Assembly (NCBI GenBank): GCA_945864225.1
Contig: CAMBAL010000012.1
Location: forward strand, 1-48,478
From: an uncultured Blautia sp.
GTDB lineage: Bacteria; Bacillota; Clostridia; Lachnospirales; Lachnospiraceae
Reading direction: 5' to 3'
DNA length: 48,478 bases
The position numbers and the translations under genes were made by a program. Below the pieces are notes generated by a model that was not told where the DNA came from, did no database searches, and saw only the letters and a list, made by a program, of their open reading frames with translations. Positions 8,993-17,806 of the stretch are shown in pieces; position 1 is the stretch's first letter; the number at the start of each line of letters is the position of its first letter.

Positions 8993-9835
8993 GTGAAGAA
9001 AAAGAAAATATCAGGAAGAATCTTATTATATATCCTGATCGGTCTGGTGGGCATTGTCATGCTGTATCCGCTGGTATGGATGTTCTTTGCTACATTTAAG
9101 GAAAATAACGAGATATTTGGAACACTGAAGCTGCTTCCGGAATCTTTTGGACTGGATGCTTATATTGAAGGCTGGCAGGGAATTGGAAAGTACAATTATT
9201 CCAGATATTTCCTGAATACCTTTTTAATCGTGATACCGACAACGTTGTTTACCCTGATTTCCTGTACGATCGTAGCTTATGGATTTGCAAGATTTCGCTT
9301 TCCATTTAAAAAAATTTTGTTTGCGATTCTTATTGGAACATTGATGCTTCCCAATACGGTTATCATTATTCCACGTTATATGATGTTTAATAAACTGGGC
9401 TGGCTGAATACCTATATGCCGTTTTATGCACCTGCTATTCTGGCATGTTATCCGTTCTTTATTTACATGCTGATGCAGTTTATCCGGGGGCTTCCGCGAG
9501 AATTGGACGAATCAGCTTATATTGACGGATGCGGAACTTTTCGATGCTTTGCCAGTATTCTGCTGCCGCTTTTGAAACCGGCATTATTTTCAGCAGGATT
9601 GTTTCAGTTTATGTGGACTTATAATGACTTTATGAATTCACTGATTTTTATTAACAGTGTTGAGAAATATCCAATTGCGCTGGCTCTTCGTACAGCGATT
9701 GACTCCGAGGCAAATATTCAGTGGAATGAAATTATGGCAATGGCATTTTTGTCTGTTATCCCGTTGATTATTTTGTTCTTTGCCGGTCAGAAATATTTTG
9801 TAGAGGGAATTTCCACCAGTGGAATGAAAGGATAA
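8993..9835 (+). CDS. ABC sugar transporter permease (MalG type)
   Basis: Second membrane subunit of the importer, 280 residues. It starts with GTG after AAGGAGGCAG. A basic N-terminus leads into the first membrane helix, and the EAA loop LDESAYIDGCGTFRCFASIL is present near residue 180. It pairs with the MalF-type permease 18 bases upstream, and the GH95 gene starts two bases after its stop, so uptake and cleavage are made from one transcript. Confidence 0.94.
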   Translation: MKKKKISGRILLYILIGLVGIVMLYPLVWMFFATFKENNEIFGTLKLLPESFGLDAYIEGWQGIGKYNYSRYFLNTFLIVIPTTLFTLISCTIVAYGFARFRFPFKKILFAILIGTLMLPNTVIIIPRYMMFNKLGWLNTYMPFYAPAILACYPFFIYMLMQFIRGLPRELDESAYIDGCGTFRCFASILLPLLKPALFSAGLFQFMWTYNDFMNSLIFINSVEKYPIALALRTAIDSEANIQWNEIMAMAFLSVIPLIILFFAGQKYFVEGISTSGMKG

Positions 9836-9837
9836 AA

Positions 9838-12093
9838 ATGCTGAGACAATTACTGATTCAGAACAAAGAAGGCTATACGCTTCCTTATCCCGCCTGGCGC
9901 TGGGAAGAAGGCATGCTGCTGGGCAATGGATCCCAGGGGGCCGATGCATGGGGAGATGCAGAACACGAAAAAATTACCCTTACAGAAGAAACGCTGTTTG
10001 CTCCGGTGGATGAGGGGCTTACTCCCATTGAAATGGCAGAAAGACTGCCGGAAATCCGGAAACTGCTGAAAGACGGCAAAAGTAAAGAAGCTTCTGAACT
10101 GGTTGTGTCCATGTTCCGGGAAAAAGAGGGATTGGAAGAAAAAATATGGACAAACCCATTCATTCCGGCAGGAGATTTGCATATATTAACGGAAAATACG
10201 GAAATTTATGAAAATTATGAAAGAAAGCTGGTATTTGAAACAGGAGAAGGGCAGGTAACTTTTCAGACTGACAAAAACAGTTTTTTGAGAAAGTATTTTC
10301 TGTCCAGAGCGGATGAATGCCTGGTGGTGGAGATTTGCAGTGAAGAACCGGCGGATTATCAGATTTATCTGTCCCGCACGCCTTATGTGAAAAATGGAAT
10401 GCATGTCAATAAAAAAATGTTTCCTGCCAGCGGCGGTACGCAGTTTTTCAAGCCTCATATCCAGGAACAGGATACCGGCTTATGGTATCAGTGCGCATAT
10501 GAGGGAAAAGAAAAAGGGTACGGAATCATACTGGAAATTGCGCAGACTGATGGAAATACGGAGATTTCCGGTAAGAAAATACATATCAAAGATGCGAAAA
10601 AAGTACTGTTTCTTGTAAGGACCTTTGCAGCAGAAAATGCCGGAAACGAGAATTTATGGAAGAACCATCAGGCAGAACTGCAGGAGATGACAGATGGTAA
10701 CTGCAGTGTGGAAGAGAATTATCAGAAGCTTTTTGCACGGCACAAAGTCATTCATCAGGAGCGGTTTAACCGGATGGACCTGACGCTGGAAAACAAACAT
10801 CTGGAGACCATGTTCCATGCCGGACGATATGAAATCTTTTCTTCCTGTGGAAAGCTTCCGCCTAATCTGCAGGGCGTGTGGAATGGAACTTACGATACGC
10901 CCTGGAGTAGTGATTATACCCAGAATGGAAATCTCCAGACCGCAATCATGGGATTGCTTCCATGCGGAGATTTTGAAGGCATGGAGAGTTATTTCGGATA
11001 TCAGGAGGGTCTGCTGGAAGACTATCGGGAAAACAGCAGAGTTTTGTACGGATGCAGGGGCATTCATGTTCCAAGCCGTACGTCGGACTGCGGTGTGGAT
11101 TTCCACTTTGACATTACCTGGCCGATGGTGTTCTGGACAGCAGGGGCTGCCTGGGTTTCTCATTTTTATTATGATTACTGGCTTTATACGGGAGATGATG
11201 AATTTTTCAAAAACAGGGCATTGCCGTTTATGAAAGAGGCTGCGCTGTTTTATGAGGATTATCTTTACGAGGATGAGAGGGGATATTGGGAATTTAATCC
11301 TTCCTACTCTCCGGAAAATACACCAGGAAACAAAGATAATGCTGCCTGCATCAACGCAACAATGGATATTTCTGTTGCAATGGAATTATTCCGAAATCTG
11401 ATTACAGGCTGTCGTACGCTGGGAATCGAAGAGGAGAACGTTCAGAAATGGAAAACATTTTTGGATAAAATGCCTCCATATTTAATGAATGAGGAAGGTG
11501 CTTTGAAAGAATGGGCAACGGAAGATCTGGAGGATCGGTATGATCATCGTCATTCTTCCCACCTGTATATGTTGTATTATGATGTTCCCGATGAGAAGCC
11601 GGAAGTGTTAGAGGCAGCAAAGAAAGCCTATGAGATTAAAATGAAACGGAAGAAAGAAGAACAGGGTACGATGGCATTTGGGCTGGTGCAGGCTGGAATG
11701 GCGGCAGCTCATCTCGGTGATCGGGATATGGCTGGTGTGATGCTGAAAAGCATGAGTGAAAATAATTATTACCGTACTTATGCAAGTTCCCATGATTATG
11801 GCCCCAGCATTTTTAACGCAGATATCAGCGGCGGGGTACCTGCCTTGATGCTGGAATGTCTGGTGCAGTGCTCTGTTTTGACGGATGAGGAGGACAGAAT
11901 CTGTGAGTATGAAATCCGGCTTCTTCCTGCTGTTCCGGACTTGATGAAAACCGGTGAAATAGAAAATGTACATCTGAGGGGAGGATTCCTGATCGATTTG
12001 AAATGGGAAAACGGGATGCTGGTTTCCTGGAATCTGAAAAATCCGCTTCACAGAAAATATCACGTGCTGGGAGGACAGAATGGAGAAAAATAA
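9838..12093 (+). CDS. Glycoside hydrolase family 95-like enzyme (alpha-L-fucosidase or alpha-L-galactosidase)
   Basis: Predicted exo-hydrolase, 751 residues, acting on alpha-1,2-linked L-fucose or L-galactose. The N-terminal sandwich begins with LGNGSQGADAWGDAEHEKITLTEE broken by family-typical spacing. The (alpha/alpha)6 core carries N363-G-N365 (the paired asparagines that activate water in GH95), SPENTP with the probable acid E493, and DHRHSSHLY near residue 570. Overall similarity to characterised members looks modest, for example NGNLQTA where NxNxxMNYW is usual, so substrate is uncertain. There is no signal peptide, so it should act on imported sugar in the cytoplasm. It starts two bases after the permease stop and overlaps the GH43 gene by 14 bases. 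Confidence 0.82.
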   Translation: MLRQLLIQNKEGYTLPYPAWRWEEGMLLGNGSQGADAWGDAEHEKITLTEETLFAPVDEGLTPIEMAERLPEIRKLLKDGKSKEASELVVSMFREKEGLEEKIWTNPFIPAGDLHILTENTEIYENYERKLVFETGEGQVTFQTDKNSFLRKYFLSRADECLVVEICSEEPADYQIYLSRTPYVKNGMHVNKKMFPASGGTQFFKPHIQEQDTGLWYQCAYEGKEKGYGIILEIAQTDGNTEISGKKIHIKDAKKVLFLVRTFAAENAGNENLWKNHQAELQEMTDGNCSVEENYQKLFARHKVIHQERFNRMDLTLENKHLETMFHAGRYEIFSSCGKLPPNLQGVWNGTYDTPWSSDYTQNGNLQTAIMGLLPCGDFEGMESYFGYQEGLLEDYRENSRVLYGCRGIHVPSRTSDCGVDFHFDITWPMVFWTAGAAWVSHFYYDYWLYTGDDEFFKNRALPFMKEAALFYEDYLYEDERGYWEFNPSYSPENTPGNKDNAACINATMDISVAMELFRNLITGCRTLGIEEENVQKWKTFLDKMPPYLMNEEGALKEWATEDLEDRYDHRHSSHLYMLYYDVPDEKPEVLEAAKKAYEIKMKRKKEEQGTMAFGLVQAGMAAAHLGDRDMAGVMLKSMSENNYYRTYASSHDYGPSIFNADISGGVPALMLECLVQCSVLTDEEDRICEYEIRLLPAVPDLMKTGEIENVHLRGGFLIDLKWENGMLVSWNLKNPLHRKYHVLGGQNGEK

Positions 12094-13642
12094 TATCAGA
12101 AGAATGTGGCTGGCAGACCAGGGTGACGGAACTTATCAGAATCCTATTCTTTATACCGATTATTCTGATCCGGATGTGATTCGCACAGGGGATGATTATT
12201 TTATGGTCGCATCCAGTTTTTGTAATGTTCCGGCGGTACCGCTGCTTCATTCCAGAGACCTGGTAAACTGGAAAGTAATCAACTATGTTATGGAAAAACT
12301 GCCTTTTGAGCGGTATGACCAACCGGTTCATGGCTGCGGGACATGGGCGCCTTCTATCCGGTATCATGATTCTTTTTATTATGTGTTTGTGCCATTTCCG
12401 GATGAGGGAATCATGATGTGCTGTACGAAAAATCCCTGGGGAAAATGGAGTGAACCATCCTTTGTGAAGAGAGCCTGCGGGTGGATTGATCCTTGTCCGT
12501 TCTGGGATGAGGATGGAAAAGCATATATGGTCAATGCCTTTGCAAAAAGCAGGATTGGCTTCAAAAGCATGCTGTATATCAGCGAAATGGATCCGAAATG
12601 CGGGGAAATACTGAATGATGGAAAGTTCGTCTATGACGGACATGAAACACAGCCGACCATTGAAGGTCCGAAGATGTATAAAAGAAATGGCTGGTATTAC
12701 ATTTTTGCTCCGGCAGGAGGCGTGGCGACAGGCTGGCAGACGGTGCTGCGTTCAAGAAATGTATATGGACCATACGAAGAACGGATAGTTATGCATCAGG
12801 GAGACAGTCCGGTGAATGGACCTCACCAGGGAGGCTGGGTAGAAACGCAGACAGGAGAAAGCTGGTTTGTACATTTTCAGGATGTGGGAAATGCGGGGCG
12901 GATCATTCATTTGCAGCCAATGCACTGGAAAGATGACTGGCCGGTAATCGGGGAAGATCTGGAGCATACAGGGTGCGGAACCCCTGTTTTGCGGCATAAA
13001 AAGCCGGATGTAGGGGCAGAATATCCCATCTGCAGCCCTGCAGAAAGTGATTTCTTTGAGGAAAAGTGTCTGGGACTTCAATGGCAGTGGAATGGGAATC
13101 CAAAGAAAAACTGGTATGAAATGACTGGTAGCGGATTGAAGCTTTATGCTCAGAAAAAGCGGGCCGGAGAGTGCATCTGTGATATGCCGAATCTTCTTCT
13201 GCAGAAATGGCCTGCCCCGGAATTCCGGATCACTGCCTGTATGGAACTTTCGGATATGGAGGAAGGGGATTTCTGCGGTCTGGTTTCCTTTGGGGGAAAG
13301 TATGCGGTACTCTGTGTTATTGTAAAAAATGGTGAACGAGTGCTGCAGCTTTGGGAAGGAGAAATAGAAACAAAGATAGAAGACTGTAAAAGTTTTCAGA
13401 CGATCGCGCAAGATTTTGACAGGATTTATCTCCGGATGCAGGTGAAAGAAACGAAAAAAATTTCTTTTCAGGTGAGTACAGATGAATACTCTTTTGTTCC
13501 GGTTGGAGAGGAGATGCTGGCTTCGCCGGGAAAATGGGTTGGTGCCAAAGCCGGACTGGCAGCCTGGAATGAGTCTTCTGAGGAATGCAGAGGAGGAAGT
13601 GTGACATTCGACTATTTTGTGTTTGAACCACTGGAGAAATGA
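12080..13642 (+). CDS. Glycoside hydrolase family 43 protein (beta-xylosidase / alpha-L-arabinofuranosidase type)
   Basis: Five-bladed beta-propeller hydrolase, 520 residues, with the three GH43 acids visible: D30 (YSDPDV, base), D137 (WIDPCPF, pKa modulator) and E195 (TIEGPKMY, acid). The C-terminal ~200 residues form a beta-sandwich of the beta-xylosidase C-terminal type (FFEEKCLGLQWQWN, then a region ending FDYFVFEPL). There is no signal peptide. It overlaps the GH95 gene by 14 bases, so translation is coupled. Together the two enzymes suggest an imported hemicellulose or pectin side-chain oligosaccharide with both an L-fucosyl-like and a pentosyl residue. Xylosidase and arabinofuranosidase activity cannot be told apart from sequence alone. 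Confidence 0.88.
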   Translation: MEKNNIRRMWLADQGDGTYQNPILYTDYSDPDVIRTGDDYFMVASSFCNVPAVPLLHSRDLVNWKVINYVMEKLPFERYDQPVHGCGTWAPSIRYHDSFYYVFVPFPDEGIMMCCTKNPWGKWSEPSFVKRACGWIDPCPFWDEDGKAYMVNAFAKSRIGFKSMLYISEMDPKCGEILNDGKFVYDGHETQPTIEGPKMYKRNGWYYIFAPAGGVATGWQTVLRSRNVYGPYEERIVMHQGDSPVNGPHQGGWVETQTGESWFVHFQDVGNAGRIIHLQPMHWKDDWPVIGEDLEHTGCGTPVLRHKKPDVGAEYPICSPAESDFFEEKCLGLQWQWNGNPKKNWYEMTGSGLKLYAQKKRAGECICDMPNLLLQKWPAPEFRITACMELSDMEEGDFCGLVSFGGKYAVLCVIVKNGERVLQLWEGEIETKIEDCKSFQTIAQDFDRIYLRMQVKETKKISFQVSTDEYSFVPVGEEMLASPGKWVGAKAGLAAWNESSEECRGGSVTFDYFVFEPLEK

Positions 13643-13682
13643 GAAATAGGATACATTTCAGGCGAGTACTGATGAAGAATAG

Positions 13683-13728
13683 AAAAACAGGAAGGAACCC
13701 CCAATTGGGGAAATCTTCCTGTTTTTTG
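13683..13728. terminator. Bidirectional hairpin terminator between GH43 and aldo/keto reductase genes
   Basis: AAAAACAGGAAG pairs with CTTCCTGTTTTT, with an inner CCCC-AATT-GGGG stem, and ends in a T-run; the left A-run serves the opposite strand. It is a second copy of the stem found after glgP (3759-3803), including the flank GAATAG. Confidence 0.88.
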
Positions 13729-13730
13729 AT

Positions 13731-14759
13731 TTACTGCACTTTCACTTCCCCTGCAAGAACTTTTCTGTAATCCTCCAGATTTTTCCGTAATAATTCCGGT
13801 GTGTTCAATTCATAAGGGCATTTGCTGACACACTGGCGGCAGTTCAGGCAGTTCTCGATTTTTGCCATTTCGGCCTGCATCTCTTCTGTGAGCCATGCTT
13901 TGGATGGCGCACGGCGCAGCATCAGTGACATTCTGGCGCAATTGTTGATCATGATACCTGCCGGACAGGGCATACAGTATCCGCAGCCGCGGCAGAAATC
14001 TCCGGAAAGTTCCTTTTTCTCCTGTTCTACATAGGCACGCAGTTCTTCATCGTATACGGGTGTTTCCTCCATAAAGACCAGCCATTCTTCCAGCTCCTCC
14101 ATTTTCTGGATTCCCCAGATCGGAAGGACATTGTCAAACTGTGTCATAAAGGCCATGGCAGCCCTTGAGTTATGGATAAGTCCCCCTGCGAGTCCTTTCA
14201 TGGCGATAAATCCCATATTCGCTTTTTGGCAGGCATTGACCAGTTCAATGTCTTTTTCTGATGAAAGATAGCTGAACGGAAACTGCAAGGTTTCGTAAAG
14301 TCCGGATTCCACACATTCCATGGCAATGGCAAGCTTGTGAGCGGTCACGCCGATGTGGCGGATTTTGCCCTGTTCCTTGGCCTGCAGCATGCATTCATAC
14401 ATACCGGTTCCGTCACCTGGTCTGTAGCACTGGTCTACGCAGTGAAACTGATAAAGGTCAATGTAATCGGTACGAAGATTTTTCAGAGAAGTTTCGAGAT
14501 GCTGCCAGAAGTCTTCCGGTGTTTTGGCAGCAGTCTTGGATGCAATATAAATTTTGTCACGCATACCGTCAAAGGCAGCGCCGACTTTTTCTTCACTGTC
14601 ACTGTAAGCTCTTGCGGTGTCAAAAAAACGAATTCCGCCTTCATAGGCTCTGCGCAGAATAGCAGTTGCCTCGTCCATTCCCACCCGCTGTATCGGCAGT
14701 GCGCCAAAAGCGTTCTGACAGACAGTGATTCCTGTGGTTCCTAATGTAATCTGGTTCAT
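13731..14759 (-). CDS. Aldo/keto reductase with C-terminal 4Fe-4S ferredoxin domain
   Basis: Cytoplasmic oxidoreductase, 342 residues. The AKR barrel (residues 1-250) has the full catalytic tetrad D47, Y52, K75 and H106. The C-terminal domain carries two cysteine groups, C256-C259-C262-C265 and C304-C307-C310-C314, each ending in CP, typical of two 4Fe-4S clusters. This fusion class is common in anaerobic clostridia, where electrons may come from ferredoxin as well as NAD(P)H; the substrate is unknown. AGGAGG precedes the ATG and a strong promoter lies at 14784-14812. It is a single-gene transcript that converges on the GH43 gene. Confidence 0.93.
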   Translation of the reverse strand: MNQITLGTTGITVCQNAFGALPIQRVGMDEATAILRRAYEGGIRFFDTARAYSDSEEKVGAAFDGMRDKIYIASKTAAKTPEDFWQHLETSLKNLRTDYIDLYQFHCVDQCYRPGDGTGMYECMLQAKEQGKIRHIGVTAHKLAIAMECVESGLYETLQFPFSYLSSEKDIELVNACQKANMGFIAMKGLAGGLIHNSRAAMAFMTQFDNVLPIWGIQKMEELEEWLVFMEETPVYDEELRAYVEQEKKELSGDFCRGCGYCMPCPAGIMINNCARMSLMLRRAPSKAWLTEEMQAEMAKIENCLNCRQCVSKCPYELNTPELLRKNLEDYRKVLAGEVKVQ

Positions 14760-14783
14760 AGTTTGATCCTCCTGTTTGAAATT

Positions 14784-14812
14784 ATTCTAGCAAAGTGAGT
14801 TGAGAGAGTCAA
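14784..14812 (-). promoter_or_regulatory. SigmaA promoter of the aldo/keto reductase gene
   Basis: On the minus strand TTGACT, a 17-base spacer and TAGAAT read toward the ATG at 14759. Five of six bases match at each box. Confidence 0.7.
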
Positions 14813-14874
14813 CTGGATTTGTGAATGGGGCCTTTTCAGATGAATCGTATGATGTTATGATAAGGATAAAATAT

Positions 14875-14928
14875 TATTCTTTTATAGAATATTTTTTGAA
14901 AAAAGCTAGTATTTTATTCTTTATAAAA
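14875..14928 (+). promoter_or_regulatory. Two palindromes, probable autoregulatory operators of the hipB-like gene
   Basis: Two 17-bp palindromes with the same 6-5-6 design stand upstream of the gene: TATTCT-TTTAT-AGAATA (14875-14891) and TTTTAT-TCTTT-ATAAAA (14912-14928). Their centres are 37 bp apart and the second overlaps the ribosome-site region. Paired palindromes are usual for HipB-type autoregulation; the assignment is inference. Confidence 0.45.
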
Positions 14929-14942
14929 GGAAGTGCAAGAGA

Positions 14943-15221
14943 TTGCTGAATCAAATCAGGTTTCCGGGTGAAATAGCGAAAGATATAGCAAAACAGGAAA
15001 AAGGAAAAAGAAAAAAAAGAAAATTGACACAGGCAGAATTAAGTGCTCGGGCAGGGATCAGTCTTGCTTCGCTGAAGCGTTTTGAACAGACAGGGGAGAT
15101 TTCTTTTGTATCTTTAATAAAAATAGCAGTTGTACTGGATGAAACAGAGACGCTTGATCAGTTGTTTCAAACTAGGGAATATTCATCCATACAAGAGGTT
15201 ATAGATGAAAGAAATCAATAA
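14943..15221 (+). CDS. HipB-like XRE-family helix-turn-helix protein (probable antitoxin)
   Basis: Small DNA-binding protein of 92 residues. A basic N-terminus (KGKRKKRK) precedes an XRE helix-turn-helix (LTQAELSARAGISLASLKRF) at about residues 28-75. It starts with TTG, nine bases after AAGGAAG; no better start is seen. Its last 17 bases overlap the start of a hipA-like frame, the standard hipBA arrangement in which HipB represses the operon and neutralises the HipA kinase. Because the hipA frame here is only a stump, this would be an orphan antitoxin or regulator. The surrounding DNA is more A+T rich than the neighbours, consistent with acquired DNA. Confidence 0.75.
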   Translation: MLNQIRFPGEIAKDIAKQEKGKRKKRKLTQAELSARAGISLASLKRFEQTGEISFVSLIKIAVVLDETETLDQLFQTREYSSIQEVIDERNQ

Positions 15222-15366
15222 TCTTACAATAAAATATCATGATAGAATAGTCGGGATTCTGGCTGAAACAAAAGATGGAAAAGGAGCATTTCAGTATGAT
15301 AAAAGTTGGTTGGTGGACGGATTTTCTATCAGTCCATTAAAAGACATATTGGAATCATATGCGTAA
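15205..15366 (+). pseudogene. HipA N-terminal remnant (truncated toxin gene)
   Basis: A 53-residue frame beginning with ATG inside the end of the hipB-like gene. Its sequence follows the HipA N-terminal subdomain: VGILAETKDGKGAFQYDKSW and then LVDGFSISPLK, as in kinases of this family where xFxYDxxWLxxGFxISPxxPL is usual. It stops where the family goes on for another ~350-400 residues, and no kinase motif appears in any frame before the Crp/Fnr gene. I infer a deletion of most of hipA. A natural stand-alone N-terminal protein is possible but less likely. Confidence 0.6.
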
Positions 15367-15420
15367 GTCGGTTTTTTCATAAGTGCTTTCGCTTTTTGAA
15401 GAAGTCTGTATTATTATGAA

Positions 15421-16080
15421 TTATAATATCGTAAATTCACTCCTGCGGCAGTCGATCAGCCCCTCTTTTTTCAGCCGGGAAATCTCCGCGGACATGGCGC
15501 TTCTGTCCACTTCCAGGTAGTCGGCCAGTTCCTGGCGGTTGTAGGGAATCGTGAAAGAATTGCTCTGGTGAAGCCTTGCCTGGACAGTGAGGTAAGTCAT
15601 AAGTTTTTCTCGTGTTGTCCGTTTGGAGGTGATCTCGATTTTTTGCTGAAATGCGATGTTTTTTGTGGCGATGTCACACAACAGATTGTAAATAATCTGT
15701 TTGTGGAAACTGCAGGTGCTGGTACATGTATCAGTAATTTTGCGGCAGTTCAGAAAAAGGACGGAGCAGTCTTCCGCGGCAATGACATTTACGGGCAGTG
15801 CAGCAATGTCTGCGCAGGCAAAGGATTCCCCAAATGCTTCTGACTGAACAAGTCTGGACAGGATATTCCGGTTTCCGTAAAAATCTTCTTTTATGATCTG
15901 AACAGAACCGGATAGGATGACACCGATATTTTGAATTTTCTGTCCTTCGTGATAAATAAAATCATCTTTCTTATAAACTTTCACTTTGGCATTCAGACAT
16001 TTCAGCATTGCTTCAATCTCTTCTTCTTTGATACCCTGAAATAAATTACAGTTTAATAATGGCAGAAATAATTTTTCCAT
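15421..16080 (-). CDS. Crp/Fnr-family regulator, probable HcpR-type regulator of hcp
   Basis: Transcription factor of 219 residues. The cyclic-nucleotide-like sensor domain spans about residues 10-120 (VILSGSVQIIKEDFYGNRNILSRL), followed by a dimer helix and a winged helix-turn-helix at about 165-215 (NRQELADYLEVDRSAMSAEISRL). It contains several cysteines (such as C-x5-C-x3-C near 107-122) but no classical N-terminal Fnr cluster. It is transcribed away from hcp, sharing a 141-base gap with a perfect palindrome. In clostridia such regulators (HcpR) control hcp in response to nitric oxide or nitrite; that role is inferred from position. Confidence 0.85.
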   Translation of the reverse strand: MEKLFLPLLNCNLFQGIKEEEIEAMLKCLNAKVKVYKKDDFIYHEGQKIQNIGVILSGSVQIIKEDFYGNRNILSRLVQSEAFGESFACADIAALPVNVIAAEDCSVLFLNCRKITDTCTSTCSFHKQIIYNLLCDIATKNIAFQQKIEITSKRTTREKLMTYLTVQARLHQSNSFTIPYNRQELADYLEVDRSAMSAEISRLKKEGLIDCRRSEFTIL

Positions 16081-16092
16081 GGTGCTCCTTTT

Positions 16093-16108
16093 TGTTGGAA
16101 ATCCAACA
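16093..16108. promoter_or_regulatory. Palindromic operator in the crp/fnr-hcp divergent region
   Basis: TGTTGGA-AA-TCCAACA is a perfect 7-bp-arm inverted repeat that starts 13 bases before the regulator ATG and 114 bases before the hcp start. Size and symmetry fit a Crp/Fnr-family dimer site, probably that of the adjacent regulator. Confidence 0.6.
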
Positions 16109-16221
16109 TACTTTTTGCGGTCAGTATATTAAACTATGGCTGTAAAGTCAATAGCAATTCAACGTTTCAGAAAAGCCGGGAAGCTTTTTTGAAAGAAATA
16201 AATAGATTCAGGGAGGAAACT

Positions 16222-17775
16222 ATGGATTATAAAATGTTTTGTTTTCAATGTGAACAGACAGCGGGATGCAAAGGCTGTACAGGAAATGCGGGCGTGTGCG
16301 GGAAAAAAGCGGACACGGCCAATCTGCAGGATAATCTGACAGGAGCGCTGATCGGACTTGCAGGAGCGGTTAAGGGGAAAGAAGAGTTTATCACCGGGGA
16401 AATGAATCAACTGGTGATGGAAGCGTTGTTTTCCACGCTTACCAATGTAAATTTTGATAACGAATCTCTTACAGAACTGCTCAACAGGACTCATGCAATG
16501 ATCAAAACTATGGGAGAAGCGGCAGATTATCCGATGGAACTTCTCTGGAATGCAGAGGAGGATATCCGTTCTTTAAAATCTCTCATTTTATTCGGTATTC
16601 GCGGAATCGCTGCTTATGCGTATCATGCAGAGGTTCTGGGCTATCATGAGGAGGAAATCAGCAGATTCTTTTACAAAGCCCTGTATGCAATCGGGATGGA
16701 CTGGGGAATGGAGGAACTGCTTCCGGTCGTAATGGAAGTCGGAGAGGTAAATCTGAAGTGTATGGAACTGCTTGACCGGGCAAATACAGAGACATTTGGT
16801 ACACCGGCTCCGACAGAGGTGACTCTGAATGTGGAAAAAGGTCCGTTTATTGTGATATCCGGTCATGATCTTTATGATTTAAAACAGCTTCTGGAACAGA
16901 CAGAAGGAAAAGGAATCAATATTTATACCCATGGAGAGATGCTGCCCGCGCATGCTTATCCGGAACTGAAAAAATATCCGCATTTGAAAGGCAATTTTGG
17001 AACCGCATGGCAGAACCAGCAGAAAGAATTTGCAGAAATTCCGGCACCGGTAGTATTTACAACCAACTGCCTGATGCCGCCGAAAGCAAGCTATGCGGAT
17101 CGCGTCTTTACAACAGAAACAGTTGCATATCCGGAAATCGTGCATATTGGAGAAGACCGGGATTTTACTCCGGTGATTGGGAAGGCACTGCAGCTTGGCG
17201 GATATCCCGAGGATCGTGCGATGACAGGAATCAATGGCGGAAGTAAAGTACTGACCGGTTTTGGACATGGAACCGTATTATCTGTGGCGGACAAAGTGAT
17301 CGAAGCAGTGAAGAGCGGAGAAATCAGACACTTCTATCTGATCGGAGGCTGTGACGGGGCAAAGACCGGCCGCAATTATTATACAGAGCTGGTGAAAAAT
17401 ACGCCAAAAGACGGAGTTGTTCTGACGCTTGCCTGTGGAAAATACCGGTTTAATGATCTGGATCTGGGAACGATTGCCGGACTTCCGAGACTGATGGATA
17501 TGGGACAGTGCAACGATGCCTACAGTGCGATCAGGGTGGCAGCAGCACTGGCAGAAGCTTTTGGATGCTCTGTAAATGAACTTCCGCTTACGATTATTCT
17601 CTCCTGGTATGAACAGAAGGCTGTCAGTATTCTGCTGACCTTACTGCATCTGGGAATCAGGAATATCAAACTGGGCCCGTCTCTTCCGGCCTTTGTATCT
17701 CCTAATGTACTGAATTTCCTTGTGGATCAGTTTGGTATCGCTCCGATTTCGACAGTGGAAAATGATCTGAAATAA
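16222..17775 (+). CDS. hcp: Hybrid cluster protein (hydroxylamine/NO reductase)
   Basis: Iron-sulfur-oxygen enzyme that reduces nitric oxide or hydroxylamine and protects anaerobes from nitrosative stress. The N-terminal cysteines C7, C10, C16/C19 and C26 (CFQCEQTAGCKGC) hold the first Fe-S cluster. Hybrid-cluster ligand regions appear later, for example TTNCLMPP, GGCDGAKTGRNYY and LACGKYRF. Length is 517 residues, typical for the shorter class. I take the ATG at 16222, which has AGGGAGGAA before it; the frame extends 11 codons upstream without a ribosome site. It is divergent from a Crp/Fnr regulator, its probable controller, and is followed by spmA after 91 bases. Confidence 0.96.
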   Translation: MDYKMFCFQCEQTAGCKGCTGNAGVCGKKADTANLQDNLTGALIGLAGAVKGKEEFITGEMNQLVMEALFSTLTNVNFDNESLTELLNRTHAMIKTMGEAADYPMELLWNAEEDIRSLKSLILFGIRGIAAYAYHAEVLGYHEEEISRFFYKALYAIGMDWGMEELLPVVMEVGEVNLKCMELLDRANTETFGTPAPTEVTLNVEKGPFIVISGHDLYDLKQLLEQTEGKGINIYTHGEMLPAHAYPELKKYPHLKGNFGTAWQNQQKEFAEIPAPVVFTTNCLMPPKASYADRVFTTETVAYPEIVHIGEDRDFTPVIGKALQLGGYPEDRAMTGINGGSKVLTGFGHGTVLSVADKVIEAVKSGEIRHFYLIGGCDGAKTGRNYYTELVKNTPKDGVVLTLACGKYRFNDLDLGTIAGLPRLMDMGQCNDAYSAIRVAAALAEAFGCSVNELPLTIILSWYEQKAVSILLTLLHLGIRNIKLGPSLPAFVSPNVLNFLVDQFGIAPISTVENDLK

Positions 17776-17806
17776 TGGAGTGAGTTTGGAATAAAAGTTA
17801 ATTTCA

